From Heterohyrax brucei (taxonomy: Eukaryota > Chordata > Mammalia > Hyracoidea > Procaviidae), in contig CM053146.1 in the NCBI GenBank assembly GCA_028571685.1, positions 21,363,431 to 21,427,430 on the forward strand: a stretch of 64,000 bases of DNA, in the 5' to 3' direction. This document shows, piece by piece, positions 54,967-64,000 of this stretch. Each line of letters opens with the position of its first letter. The first letter of the stretch is position 1. The notes beneath the pieces are model-generated. The model saw nothing but the letters and a program-made list of their open reading frames with translations, was not told where the DNA came from and did no database searches. Position numbers and translations under genes: made by a program.

Positions 54967-56021
54967 TGAGAGCGGGGTGCTGCTGCAACAAATACCTAAA
55001 ATGTGGAAGCCATTTTGAAACTGTGAATTTATAGAAGATTCAGAAGAAACCGAGGAAAACTGTTAACACCAAAGAAGAAACAGATAGTGAGAAACAAGCA
55101 GCAAAAGACTGGAGCCAGCAAGTGGCAGCAGCAGAACCAGAGGCAGTGCTGAAGCCAACCCATACAGCAAGAGAGCTAAGTGTCTGCGCACAGTTTTCCT
55201 GGTACAACAGGGTGACTCTGGGCACTTGAATCAGTGGAGGTAGCCTTGCTGACCCACAGAGTGAGAGAGCTGAGTGTTTTTGTGCAAGAGTATTTCCAGC
55301 AAGAGGGGGATGCCTCTGGGCACTTGAATCAGTGGAGCTACAGTGCTTTGGAACATTTATCTTGGCAGGGCAGATGTGGGCCTGAGGCCCGGGCCATGTG
55401 ACCATAGGAAGCAGAAGCTGAAGAGACAAACAGAGTAAGAAGCTGAGCTGCCTTGGTCTCAAATGGTATGGCCATGACCTCAGGGGTCTGAAATGGTAGA
55501 CCCAGGGTTTTCTGTATTTTGTCAGAGTGGAGTTGTCACTCATGTGGGCTTAGGGTGCACCTACACCTGACAGGGCAGGTTCTGTCCAAATGGGCTGTGA
55601 AGGCAGAGTTGTAGTACAGGGCCAGGAGTCTCCACTCAGGATCCAGAGAGTTTGGCCAATACCTAAAGTCTGGAGGGCAGGGCCATTGTATAGAATGTCT
55701 CAGAAAATGTAGGTGTATTTTCAGAGCTTTGAGGGCTAGTGTAATGAGTTCTGCTGACTTGCCTGTTGCCTGTTAATGTCTTCTTTCCCTGCAACTTCTC
55801 CCTTCTGTAATGAAATCTCTAACTTGTGCCTGTTCTGCCACTGTACCTTTGGAAGCAGATAGCATGCATTCTAGGTTTCACAGACGTAGAAGAGTTTTTG
55901 TATTTTGGACTTGGAACTGATTTAAGACATCTACCATATGGGATGGGCATGATTTTGCTATGATGGAATGAATGTGTTATGTGTTTCCAAGATGTGATTT
56001 TCGGGGTGCCAAAGAGTGGGA
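54967..56021 (+). mobile_element. MaLR-type internal sequence
   Basis: It opens GAGAGCGGGGTGCTGCTGCAACA followed by AAATACCTAAAATGTGGAAG, the opening typical of THE1/MLT1 internal regions (GGGGTGCTGCTGTAA...CCTGAAAATGTGGAAG-type). Near the end are TTGGACTTGGAACTGATTTAAG and GGTGCCAAAGAGTGGGATG, comparable to the MaLR 3' internal edge. At about 1.05 kb it has no viral protein motif. The 167-codon minus-strand opening at 55040-55543 is antisense and without motifs. Confidence 0.65.
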
Positions 56022-56542
56022 TGTCATGGACTGAATTGTGTCCACCCAAAAATATGTGTAGCCATGTGGCTGGGCCATGATTCCCAGTATTTTACGATTA
56101 TCCTCCATTTTGTGATTTTCCTATGATGTATGTTAAAGGATTAGGGTAGGACTGTTAATCGCTTTATAAGATCACTTCCCTGCTCCACTGTAAAGGGAGT
56201 TTCCCTGGAGTATGGCTTGCCTTACCCTTAATCTTTTCATCCTACAAGAGATAAAAGGAAAAGAGAGCAAGCAGAGAATTGGGAACCTCACACCATCAAC
56301 AAAGCAGCACTGGGAGAAGAGCGTGTCCTTCAGACCTGAGGTTCCTGCACCAAGATTCTCCCTGAACAAAGACTGATACAATACTGAACTTTCCTCCACA
56401 GCTGACAAGGGGGAAAGCCTTCCCCTGGAGCAGACTTCCTGAATTTGGACTTGTAGCCTACCAGACTGTGTTAATAAACCTTCCTCTGTTAAAGTCATCC
56501 ACTCTGTGGTCTTTGTTAGAGCAGCACTAGCTAACTAAAACA
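56022..56542 (+). mobile_element. 3' LTR, ~520-bp MLT1-like family
   Basis: TGTCATGGACTGAATTGTGTC to AGCTAACTAAAACA. This is the only plus-strand member in the window of the family at 1319, 17924, 27970, 34415, 36288 and 63352. A polyadenylation-like TTAATAAACC lies at 56471-56480. It begins with the TGAATTGTGTCC block common to MLT1-type LTRs. Confidence 0.85.
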
Positions 56543-57769
56543 GATGGACCCAACCTAGATGCCCATCAACAGATGAATGGTTAAACAAACTATAGTATAT
56601 TTACACAATAGATTATTATGTAATGATAAAGAACAGTGATGATCTTGGGAAACATCTGATAAGATGGAGTCATCTGGAAGACATTATGCTGAGTGAAATT
56701 AGTCAGTCAAAAAGGACAAATATTATACACTGTTAAAAGGACTCGAGAAAAGGTTTATGCACAGAAGAAAATCTTTCAGATTACAAGGAGGGGTGGGAGG
56801 GACTGGGTTATTCACAGATTAGACAGCAGACAGGAACTGTATTAGGTGAAGGGAGTGACAGTGCGCAGAAGAAGGGAGATTAACACTGCTGAACGACACT
56901 AAAAGTTAAGAGGTTTTCTAAATATAACCCAACATTTTGAAGGAAAGAGCAGCAGGTGTAGGGGTCTGCAGATGAGGATTTCAGGAGCCATCTGGGTGAA
57001 CTGGTATAACTAAGTTTTTTTTTTTTAAGAAAATGTTCTCCATTGCATTTTGGTGAGTGGTGTCTGAGGTCTTAAAGGGTAGCAAGCTACCATCTAGGTA
57101 GCATTAATTGGTCCCAATCTACCTGGAGCAAAGGAAAATAAAGGCTATCAAGGACATAAGGAAAAACTGAGTCCAGTAGACAAAAGGGGCCATATGTTTC
57201 AGAAACTACATCAGCATGAGACTGGAAGAACTAGATGGTGTACAGTCACCATCAGTGACTACCCTGAGAAGGAACACAATATAGAGTCCCTGATGTAGTG
57301 GGAGAAAAATAGAAGTGCAGATCTAGAACTCTTCTAAAAGGCCAGATTTGACACTCTGACATCCTGGAGGTGTCCTGAGGACACAGTCCTTGGACTCTCT
57401 ACTGGGTTAGAGCTGAAATCAGTACCAAAGCCAATTCTCCAGGCAAAGATTGGACTGAAGTATAAAATATACAGTGATGCTGGTGAAGAGTGTGTTTCCT
57501 GGCTTAAATATGTACGTGAGGCTTTTGGAGATGCTCCTGGCCAGCAGTAAGATGGGAGGGTGGAGAGGAATGGAAAGCAATTGGTTGAACGAAAATGGGA
57601 AGTACGGGATGGAAAGGAGGAGTGTGCTGTCAAGCAGCTAGAGGTGTATAGCAATGTCTGTGTGATTTTATATGGCAAATTGATTTGAATTGTCAACTTT
57701 CACTTAAAGTACAATAAAGTATTTTTTAAACAAATCAAATAGAAATTATGGTGCTCAAAATTAAATATA

Positions 57770-58795
57770 AAAATTCACTTGAGGTCCAACAGCATATTAC
57801 AACAGGCAGAAAAAAAAGATAAACAAATTTGGGGATAAGACAAAACTGTCCAGTCCAAAAAGCAGAAAAATAAATAAAGATAAAGAAAAATGAGCAGAGC
57901 CGAAGGGACAGCACTAAGCATATCAACACATATATCTTAGGAGTCTTAGAAAGAGACAAAAACAAGAGATAGAAAAAAAAATTAAAGAAACAATGGCTGA
58001 AAATTTCCAAAATCTGATGAAAGACATAAATACATACAACCAAGAGGCTCAACAAAATTCATATCTGATTAATGCAAATAGATACACATCAACACATATT
58101 AAAGTTGTTGAAGGACAAAGATGATGAAAGGATCTTAAAAGCAGCAAGAGAGAAGTGATATAATGTATAAGGAATCCTTATAAAATAAACAGCTGATTTC
58201 TCAGTGGAAACCATGCAGGCCATATGGTAGTGAGATGACATAATTAAAGAGCCAAAAGAAAAAATACTGTAAACTAAGAATTCTATTTCCAGTGAAACTA
58301 CCCATCTAGAATGCAGGAGAGATGAAGACATTTCCAGATAAACAAAAACTTAGGTAGTTTTTCAGTATTAGATCTAGCAAACTGAATTCCACAGCATATT
58401 AAAAAGATTATATACTATCATCAAGTCAGATTTATCTCAGGAACACAAGGATGATTTAATATATAAAAATCAATGTAATATCCTACATTGATAAATTGAA
58501 GGGGGAAAAAATACATGTTAATCTCAATTGACCTAGAAGCAGTTAACAAAATGCAGTATCCTTTCATGATAAAAACACTCAGAAAGTTTTCTGCTGAGAA
58601 ATCAGATGTTTATTTTTCTGAGGATTCCTTGTACAGGATATGTCACTTTTCTCTTGCTGCTTCTGAGGTTCTGTCTTTGTCTTTCACTAGATCTACTGTA
58701 ACATGGCTCAGTGTGTATCTATTTGAGTTTATCTGGCATGGAAAGAAATGAGTTTCCTCAATGTGATAAAAGGCATTTTTGAAAAATAGCTAGAA
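57770..58795 (+). mobile_element. Old L1M LINE fragment (ORF1 end to RT) with inverted patch
   Basis: Plus strand: ORF1 region 57770-58345 (AACAATGGCTGAAAATTTCC, AAAGCAGCAAGAGAGAAGTG), then RT region 58390-58580 (GATTTATCTCAGGAACACAAG, ATCTCAATTGACCTAGAAGC, CATGATAAAAACACTCAG). 58581-58745 is an antisense L1 patch. L1 sense resumes at about 58748 (GAGTTTCCTCAATGTGATAA). At about 58796 it passes into a younger elephant-type ORF2. Confidence 0.65.
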
Positions 58796-59975
58796 TTAAA
58801 AGACCATCTACAGAATGGGAAAAAATATTTGGCAACTCTATGTCAGACTGATGCCTGATCTCCATAATCTATAAGATGCTACAAAATATCAATAAGAAGA
58901 AGATATATCATCCAATTAAGTAATGGGCAAAGGAGATGGACAGACATTTCTCTAAAGAGGAGATCCAGGCAACCAAAAACCACATGTGGTCATGTTCACG
59001 ATCTTTAGTTATTAAAGAAATTCAAATCAAGACTACAATGAGATACCATCTCACCCCAACAAGATTGGCCATGATCCAAAAAACACAAAACAACAAATCC
59101 TGCAGAGGCTGTGGAGAAAGTGGAACTCTCCTACACTGTTGCTAGGGTTGTAAAATGGTCCAGTCTCTTTGGAAAGCAATATGGCGCTTCCTTAAAAAAA
59201 TGGATATAGATATACCATTTGACCCAGTAATTCCACTACTTGGAATATATCCTACAGAATCAAGGCCTTTCATACCAATGGACACGTGCACAAGAATATT
59301 TATCGCAGTACAGTCCATGACAGCAAAAAGATGGAATCAACCCAGATGCCCAACAACAGAGGAATGGCTACATAAACTATGGTATATATACTCAATGGAG
59401 CACTATGCAATGATAAAGAATAATGATGATTCCAGGAAACATCTCCTAACCTGGTTTGAACTGGAAGACATTATGTTGAGTGAAAGTAGTCAGTGACAAA
59501 AGGACAAATATGGTATGAGACCCCTACGATAAGATCTCAAAAACAGACTTACGTATAGAAGACTCCTTGATGGCTGCAAGGGAGTGGAGGGAGGAAGGGC
59601 GAGTGGGGAGAGTTTAGATTAGATAGTTGGTAGAAATCTGGTTGGGTTAAATCGGTGACAGTACACATTAGAAACAAGAACAATATTAAGTGGACATCAG
59701 CATAACTTGAATACTCCTTCCATCTTAACCCAATATTGCAAGGACAGAGTAGCTGGGGCAGGGGGCAGGAGACCATGCTCTTAGGCGAAATCGAGGCCAA
59801 CTGGCACAACTAGCGTTTTGCTAAGAGGGCTCTCTGCACCCCACACTGGTGAGCGGCATCTGGGGTCTTAAAAGCTGCCAAGCTGCCATCCGAGGGCACA
59901 GCAAATGGTCCCAACTCAACAGGAATGGATGCTCACCGAGGACCAAAATGACATGGGGTAAAGACAACCCAGAAG
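58796..59975 (+). mobile_element. L1 LINE, ORF2 end and first part of 3' UTR
   Basis: Elephant-type L1 on the plus strand from AAGACCATCTACAGAATGGG through the ORF2 stop (59497) and into the 3' UTR, with GCGAAATCGAGGCCAACTGG and GGGGTCTTAAAAGCTGCC. It breaks off at 59975 (ACAACCCAGAAG) before the 3' terminus. 59976-60131 is about 155 bp of non-L1 or much older sequence, and rearranged L1 3' UTR follows. Confidence 0.85.
58936..59496 (+). pseudogene. L1 ORF2 C-terminal remnant
   Basis: 58936-59145 includes the cysteine motif start ([13 protein letters not shown]), and 59155-59496 includes [30 protein letters not shown] and the end MLSESSQ before a stop. The two are in different frames, so a frameshift lies between. 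The ancestral protein is the L1 endonuclease/reverse transcriptase. Confidence 0.85.
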
Positions 59976-60131
59976 GTTTTCAGTGTCTAATATTTCAAAA
60001 GTAGATTGCTGAACATTTCTTCCAAAGTGCTTCTGGGTTGATGTATAACGGCAAAGCTTTTAGTTACTGTTTAACAAGAGTTTCTGTTTAATGGGCACAG
60101 TTTTGCTGTTTGGGATAACGAGAAAGTTCTA

Positions 60132-60193
60132 GAATGGATTGGACTTGGTGATGCAGAGTGACCATATATTGGATGCACTTTATGGTTCTATGT
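60132..60193 (+). mobile_element. L1 3' UTR tip in sense orientation (palindrome left part)
   Basis: GGACTTGGTGATGCAGAGTG, ACCATATATTGGATGCACTT and TATGGTTCTATG are L1 3' UTR in sense. The orientation flips at about 60193. The left nine bases may belong to the older flanking repeat. Confidence 0.75.
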
Positions 60194-60236
60194 ATCCAAT
60201 ATATGGTCACTCTGCATCACCAAGTCCAATCCATTC
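60132..60236. repeat. Perfect 43-bp inverted repeat with 19-bp loop
   Basis: Left arm 60132-60174 and right arm 60194-60236 are exact reverse complements, with spacer 60175-60193. Both arms derive from the same L1 3' UTR segment. A hairpin with a 43-bp stem is possible. Confidence 0.95.
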
Positions 60237-60617
60237 ATGTCTGTAGAGTGGACCTTCGTTATGATTTATGGGCAAGGGCAGCATCAGGGCCAGAAGCTAT
60301 GCTCCCAGGGGAACCCTGAAGCCGCTGGGCCATCAACTGCAGTTTTTTAGTGGAGATCTAAGGTGCATCCCTTTTATTCTTGTGTTGCCAGTGAGACTCG
60401 ACTTAGTGAGCTCCATCGCGGCTATCTCTGGTGGTGGCTGGGCACCATCCAGTTCTTCTGGTCCCAAGTCTATGTAGGCACCCACTCATGTGGGCCTTTC
60501 TATCTTCTGGGTTGTCTTTACCCCATGTCATTCTGGTCCTCAGTGAGCATCCGTTCCTGCTGAGTTGGGAGCATTTGCTGTGTCCTCGGATGGCAGCTTG
60601 GCAGCTTTTAAGACCCC
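60194..60617 (-). mobile_element. L1 LINE 3' UTR, antisense piece
   Basis: Antisense elephant-type L1 3' UTR from ATCCAATATATGGTCACTC to GCAGCTTTTAAGACCCC, where it ends abruptly without reaching ORF2. It lacks a poly(T) start. Its right part (60504-60617) is an inverted repeat of 59862-59975. 60618-60998 shows no recognisable feature. Confidence 0.85.
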
Positions 60618-60998
60618 TATAGTATGCTAACCTTTCTGGGACCAACCCCTGACATATTTGTGCAAGGGAACAATATATCACTAGATTTTAGGAGTTCACC
60701 TTCATCCTACTACTGCTGGGGATATAGTTAGTAATCCGTGCCCTACAGGAAGTGACCCAAGTCTCCTGGTGTCCCCACTGAAGTCAGAAATCATGGAAGA
60801 TTGGGTCAGACCCTACCCTTCGAAATTCCCATTAAGTTGGGAAAACAAGACAAGGTCAAGCCTGGATCCAAGATGGTGGTATCCAAGGTGTTCCGCAACT
60901 TTCCTGTAATTGTTCACAGGCTCTAGGGAGTCAGGGCTGTGTCTGCTATAGGTTAAGAGTGTTGCTCACTTATTCAGGAAATGTTATGGAGTATGGAA

Positions 60999-61160
60999 AA
61001 AAAACCCTTGTTGCCATTGAGTCAATTCTGACTCATAACAATCCTACAGAACAGAGTAGAACTGCCCTCTAGGGTTTCCAAGGAGCTGCTGGTGGATTTG
61101 AACTGCCAGTCTTTCCATTAGTAGTCATATCTCTTAACCACTGTGTCATCACAGTTGCCA
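60999..61160 (-). repeat. AfroSINE (short type), antisense
   Basis: AAAAAACCCTTGTTGCCATT, GAGTCAATTCTGACTCATAA, GTAGAACTGCCCTCTAGGGT, TTCCAAGGAGCTGCTGGTGG, ATTTGAACTGCCAGTC and CTTAACCACTGTGTCATCAC. Short class. Confidence 0.9.
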
Positions 61161-61164
61161 TGGA

Positions 61165-61640
61165 GAATACAGGCCCAGTAAAGACACACAATCCTTGCCC
61201 CTATTGATACTACATTTCAGTGAAGAAAAGGCTAGACCACTAACTACATGACAACTTTGCATACTGTTAGCAATGAGGGCTAGGAAGAGGCACTGAGCAT
61301 TTGAGTGCACATAAGGGAAGCCACTGTGAGATCAGAGAGGGTTCTGAGAAGTGACACTTGTGCCATGTCAAATTTCTGAGTACTTACAGCAACAGGAGCC
61401 CTAAATAATGAAGGGCAGGACAAGGAGAAAGTATCCTAGATCCCAGAGTGAGTGAGTACAGATGCTGTGTCAGGTAGGACACTAAGGAACCAAGGGGCTG
61501 CCATGGCTAGGAACAAAAGGGCCAGGGGAAGTCAGGAGCCAGATGGGTTGGGGATGTGGCCTGGCCTGGACTTGGAGATGGGACTTTAGCCAGAAAGGTT
61601 TTAAGTAGGAATGCAACCTGCATTTTCAAGAGCTGGGAGA
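61165..61640 (-). repeat. L2 LINE, antisense
   Basis: AATCCTTGCCCCTATTGATA, CTACATTTCAGTGAAGAAAA, GGGTTCTGAGAAGTGACACT, GAGATGGGACTTTAGCCAGA and GTTTTAAGTAGGAATGCAAC follow reversed L2 order (insert-free parts only). Old and patchy. Confidence 0.5.
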
Positions 61641-63290
61641 GCTGGGGAGAACAACTGGAAAACACAAGTGAAGAACTGCTTGGAGTGTAAGCGTTTGAGC
61701 AGAGTTTGGGGGTGTGTGCAGAATGCACAAGAAGGAGTGGCACTCCACGACACGAGATTTCAGTGAACCTTGGGATGCCATGAATGGCGTGTGTGGCACT
61801 GAGAACAGCCCATCTAAGTGGAAACAGTTTGTGAATTGGTGTAGGGGGAGGCAAGTCCTGTTACAGGACATTCTTTTTTCTACCCCCATGTGTGCTCCCT
61901 TACCATTTGGACAGACTGGCAGGGATGTCTGATGTCTTCATTGCGGTTCCTGCAGCACTGAGTGGTTGGGATGAAATGGGGAAGGGTGAGACAGTGGAGT
62001 CTATCAGATTCAGACTCCAAACTGCACTTCCACAGCCAACAATCAGGTGGCTCCATGTGCTGGGGTGACACTCTGAGAAGCCCCTGAAGTGGCATTTCCC
62101 AGAGCACAGGCTCATTTGCCCATTCACTACCTCATCCATCCTTCCATATACTGATCATGCCCAAGCCCTGCATCTGTCCTAGCACCACAGGCCCAAGAAC
62201 GGGTAGAGAGGTGGATGCTCTGGAACTCAGACTGCCCAGCTGGACGTTAAGGACTAATGAGCTGACACATAATGGAACCAGAACTGGAGCTCAAAGTGCA
62301 AGACCCAACGAGGTGCCATCCTCATTCCCCCCCACCCCAAGATGTCCGCTGCCATCAACCCCACCTAGCCTACTTGTTCTTGTATCTGTCACCAGTGTGG
62401 GCCTCCAGAGACTTGCTGCTTCATGCCCTGCCAGGATGTGGCTTAATCCCTTTGCCCTGAGTTACACTGGGCAAGGCCTGACTTCTTCAAAATGCTCAAG
62501 GAAAACACAACTGCCAATGAATGGGTGTCCAAGTTGGACCTGGCTCAACGATCACAACTCTTGGCCTTGCTGGGGTCTTCTGTGCTCAGCAACACCCCTC
62601 CTGTTTAGAGTATGTTCAGGATCAAATGTGGAGGTGTGATCTATCCATCAACTCACGGACTCATCGGGAAACAAGCAGGGCAAGGACACACCCTACTCAG
62701 AGGTCCTGAGTGCGACCCGAGGTGTGCTCCACTCCCCACTGCCTGCCATGAACCTAGCTCACCCTCTTCTCTAAGACTTGACCATTCGCTGGGCCCCAAG
62801 AGGCTGACTGCTCTGGCCTGCGTCACTAAGCTCCCTGTCCAGGATTCCCTCCCTGCATGGCCCTGAATTTAGCAATGACTTGTTGCCCCACCTTTGGCCT
62901 GAGCTCCAGCCAGTTCTCCCATACTATAGATCTCACCAGGTTCCAGAACACCTCCCTCCCTGGCCTAGGGGTGTTGGTGCCTTTCCGGGTGCCCCAGTAC
63001 CCCTGTTGGCTACCCATACCTCCCTGAGCATGCCACCTGTGTCCGCAGTGCCCTGCTACTTACCTTTAGAGTCCCACCTCATAGCCATCTTTTCCAGCTC
63101 TCAGGCCTCTCATCTTAGCCTCCTAAACCTTTAAATTTCTACAGCAAACATAATTTGGCAAATTATGAGGCAGTTCTCACACTAAAAAGGTGTTCCCATC
63201 CACCCTACAGGCACCTCTGGTGGTGAAGACGTGGTGAGACTCCCACAGACCACTGGTATCCAAAGGCCGAGAAGCCAGGACCTCCGGCAT
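61641..63290. other. No recognisable feature, GC-richer
   Basis: About 1.65 kb of GC-richer DNA. The open frame at 62157-62639 (160 codons, plus strand) is the longest here but is proline/serine-rich with no motif, overlaps openings in other frames and has no splice context I can recognise. I treat it as chance. Confidence 0.4.
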
Positions 63291-63295
63291 ATTTA

Positions 63296-63351
63296 TGGAA
63301 TGCCCTCTCTGCCAGGTATTCACAATATTTATGTTCATATTTTCATACAAC
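63296..63351 (-). repeat. MIR SINE, antisense, left part
   Basis: GGAATGCCCTCTCTGCCAGG, TATTCACAATATTTATGTTC and CATATTTTCATACAAC match reversed MIR. It continues at 63906 after the LTR. Confidence 0.6.
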
Positions 63352-63905
63352 TGTTTTAAGTCATCTAGTGCTATTATAACAAAAATACCACAAGTGGATG
63401 GCTTTAACAAAGAACAATTTATTCTTTCACAGTCTATTAGGCTAGAAGTCCAAATTAAGCATGTCAATTCCAGGTAAAGGCTTTTCCTGTCTTGTTGGCT
63501 GTGGAGGAAGGTCTTTGTGCTGCATTAAGTTTTTCCTTGGTCTGGGAACACCTCAGCAAAAGATCCACAAGTCTGAAGGCTGCATTCTACTCCCAGTGCT
63601 GTTTTGTTGATGGTATGAAGTCCTCAATTATTTGCTTCCCTTTCATCTCTTGTTGGGTAAAAGGTGTAAGCCACATCTCAAGGAAACTCCCTTTACACCG
63701 TACCAGGGAGGCAACTTGGGTAAGGGTGTTACACCACCACCCTAATCCTCTTTAACATAATCCAATCTTGTCCTATCAACCACAGGCAGAGATTAGCATT
63801 TATAAGATAGGAAAATGACATAATGGAGGGCAACCACACAATAGTGGGGATCATGGCCCAGCCAAATTGATACAAACATTTTGGGGGGGCACAATTCAGC
63901 CCACA
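63352..63905 (-). mobile_element. Solo LTR, MaLR/MLT1-like, ~520-bp family
   Basis: TGTTTTAAGTCATCTAGTGC to about CAATTCAGCCCACA, 554 bp, minus strand. It splits a MIR. The flanks are ACAAC at the left (63347-63351) and possibly ACAAT at 63903-63907, which would be a duplication only if the LTR end is slightly eroded. Confidence 0.8.
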
Positions 63906-64000
63906 ATCCTGTTAGGTAGATTTTCATTATCCCAGCTTTACAGGTGAGGAAAGAAGTCAAGGCTCATGTTCACAGACATATGCCCCATGTTACAGAGTTC
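63906..64000 (-). repeat. MIR SINE, antisense, right part
   Basis: TCCTGTTAGGTAGATTTTCA, TTATCCCAGCTTTACAGGTG and AGGAAAGAAGTCAAGGCTC continue reversed MIR from 63351. The window ends within it. Confidence 0.65.

Larger units (their letters stand above)
54460..56542 (+). mobile_element. MaLR-type provirus with two different LTRs
   Basis: A 2083-bp insertion in L1 ORF2. The outer flanks are GACAG (54455-54459) and GATGG (56543-56547). Related L1 copies read AAAAAGATGGAATC at this place, so GATGG is the ancestral target and the left copy has mutated. The parts are an LTR at 54460-54966, internal sequence 54967-56021 and an LTR at 56022-56542, all sense on the plus strand. The two LTRs belong to different families. 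MaLR elements are non-autonomous relatives of ERVL, and the internal part lacks gag, pol and env that I can recognise. Confidence 0.75.
49480..57726 (+). mobile_element. Old L1 LINE body with nested insertions
   Basis: Plus strand. ORF1 N-terminal trace at about 49490-49800 (K/E/N-rich coiled coil), ORF1 C-terminal region 50037-50450, and ORF2 from about 50990 (endonuclease start, ATGTAAATGAGTTAAATGCA) through RT (about 52300-53050) to about 54454. It resumes at 56543 (GACCCAACCTAGATGCCCATC) to the ORF2 end near 56710, and a 3' UTR ends in an A-rich tail near 57726. Insertions: AfroSINE 50611-50813 and a MaLR-type provirus 54460-56542. With 45690-46618 it would be a near-complete old L1. Stops and frameshifts are everywhere. 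Confidence 0.8.

Noticed and set aside
55040..55543. Longest open frame in the window (167 codons, minus strand), leucine-rich with serine stretches
   Set aside because: It is antisense to the MaLR-type internal sequence, has no recognisable domain, and such openings arise by chance in CT-rich repeats.
54455..56547. Full endogenous retrovirus with protein genes
   Set aside because: The internal part is only about 1.05 kb, and no gag, pol or env motif is visible. It fits a non-autonomous MaLR element.
24160..61160. tRNA-like A-box and B-box matches in many places
   Set aside because: They belong to AfroSINE heads (for example GGCAGTTCAAATCCACC). None folds as a complete tRNA gene by inspection.
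62157..62639. 160-codon plus-strand open frame in a GC-richer stretch
   Set aside because: No domain, no convincing splice sites or Kozak context, and overlapping frames of similar length. It could be an exon only if a search found conservation.

Overview
This window is vertebrate nuclear DNA, and its repeats point to a paenungulate mammal, most likely an elephant (Loxodonta or Elephas). The evidence is about twenty tRNA-derived AfroSINEs (5' part with A/B-box-like motifs, 3' end shared with an RTE LINE), RTE LINE copies of the RTE1_LA type, and elephant-style L1s with long 3' UTRs. Many AfroSINEs lack a ~45-nt middle segment, a deletion that I recall being described for the hyrax/sirenian/proboscidean group. 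MIR, L2, MER20 and MLT1 fossils give the general placental background. Species assignment is from recalled repeat consensus, not from a search.

I recognise no host protein-coding exon, no functional RNA gene and no CpG-island promoter. Every coding trace I can identify is a decayed transposon ORF (L1 ORF1 and ORF2, RTE reverse transcriptase). The window looks intergenic or deep-intronic.

Layout. 1-17.7 kb: L1s, all on the minus strand, nested in one another and interrupted by RTE pieces, LTRs and younger L1 3' ends. The largest is an old L1 spanning 10.1-17.7 kb with its 5' end at about 17723. 17.9-34 kb: lower repeat density, with a solo LTR, AfroSINEs, MIR/L2, a probable poly(A) retrocopy, an RTE 5'-3' fusion and several kilobases of unrecognised sequence. 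34-37.2 kb: one minus-strand RTE copy broken by two LTRs. 37.4-43.2 kb: L1 3' regions on the plus strand, AfroSINEs, L2 and MLT1. 43.2-45.3 kb: a 5'-truncated minus-strand L1. 45.7-57.7 kb: an old plus-strand L1 carrying a nested 5'-intact but internally deleted L1, an AfroSINE and a 2.1-kb MaLR-type provirus. 57.8-60.6 kb: further plus-strand L1 ending in a palindromic rearrangement. 60.6-64 kb: AfroSINE, L2, unrecognised sequence, and a MIR split by another LTR.

The elements do not form a pathway. What the window preserves is an insertion order that can be read from nesting and target-site duplications (TSDs): MIR/L2/old L1M first, then RTE and middle-aged L1s, then the ~520-bp MaLR-like LTR family and AfroSINEs, then the elephant-type L1 3' ends. 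The most unusual structures are the provirus with two unrelated LTRs (54460-56542), the foldback palindrome (60132-60236), and the RTE head-to-tail fusion (22891-23283). I did not find an undescribed functional system, and I think none should be claimed from this sequence alone.
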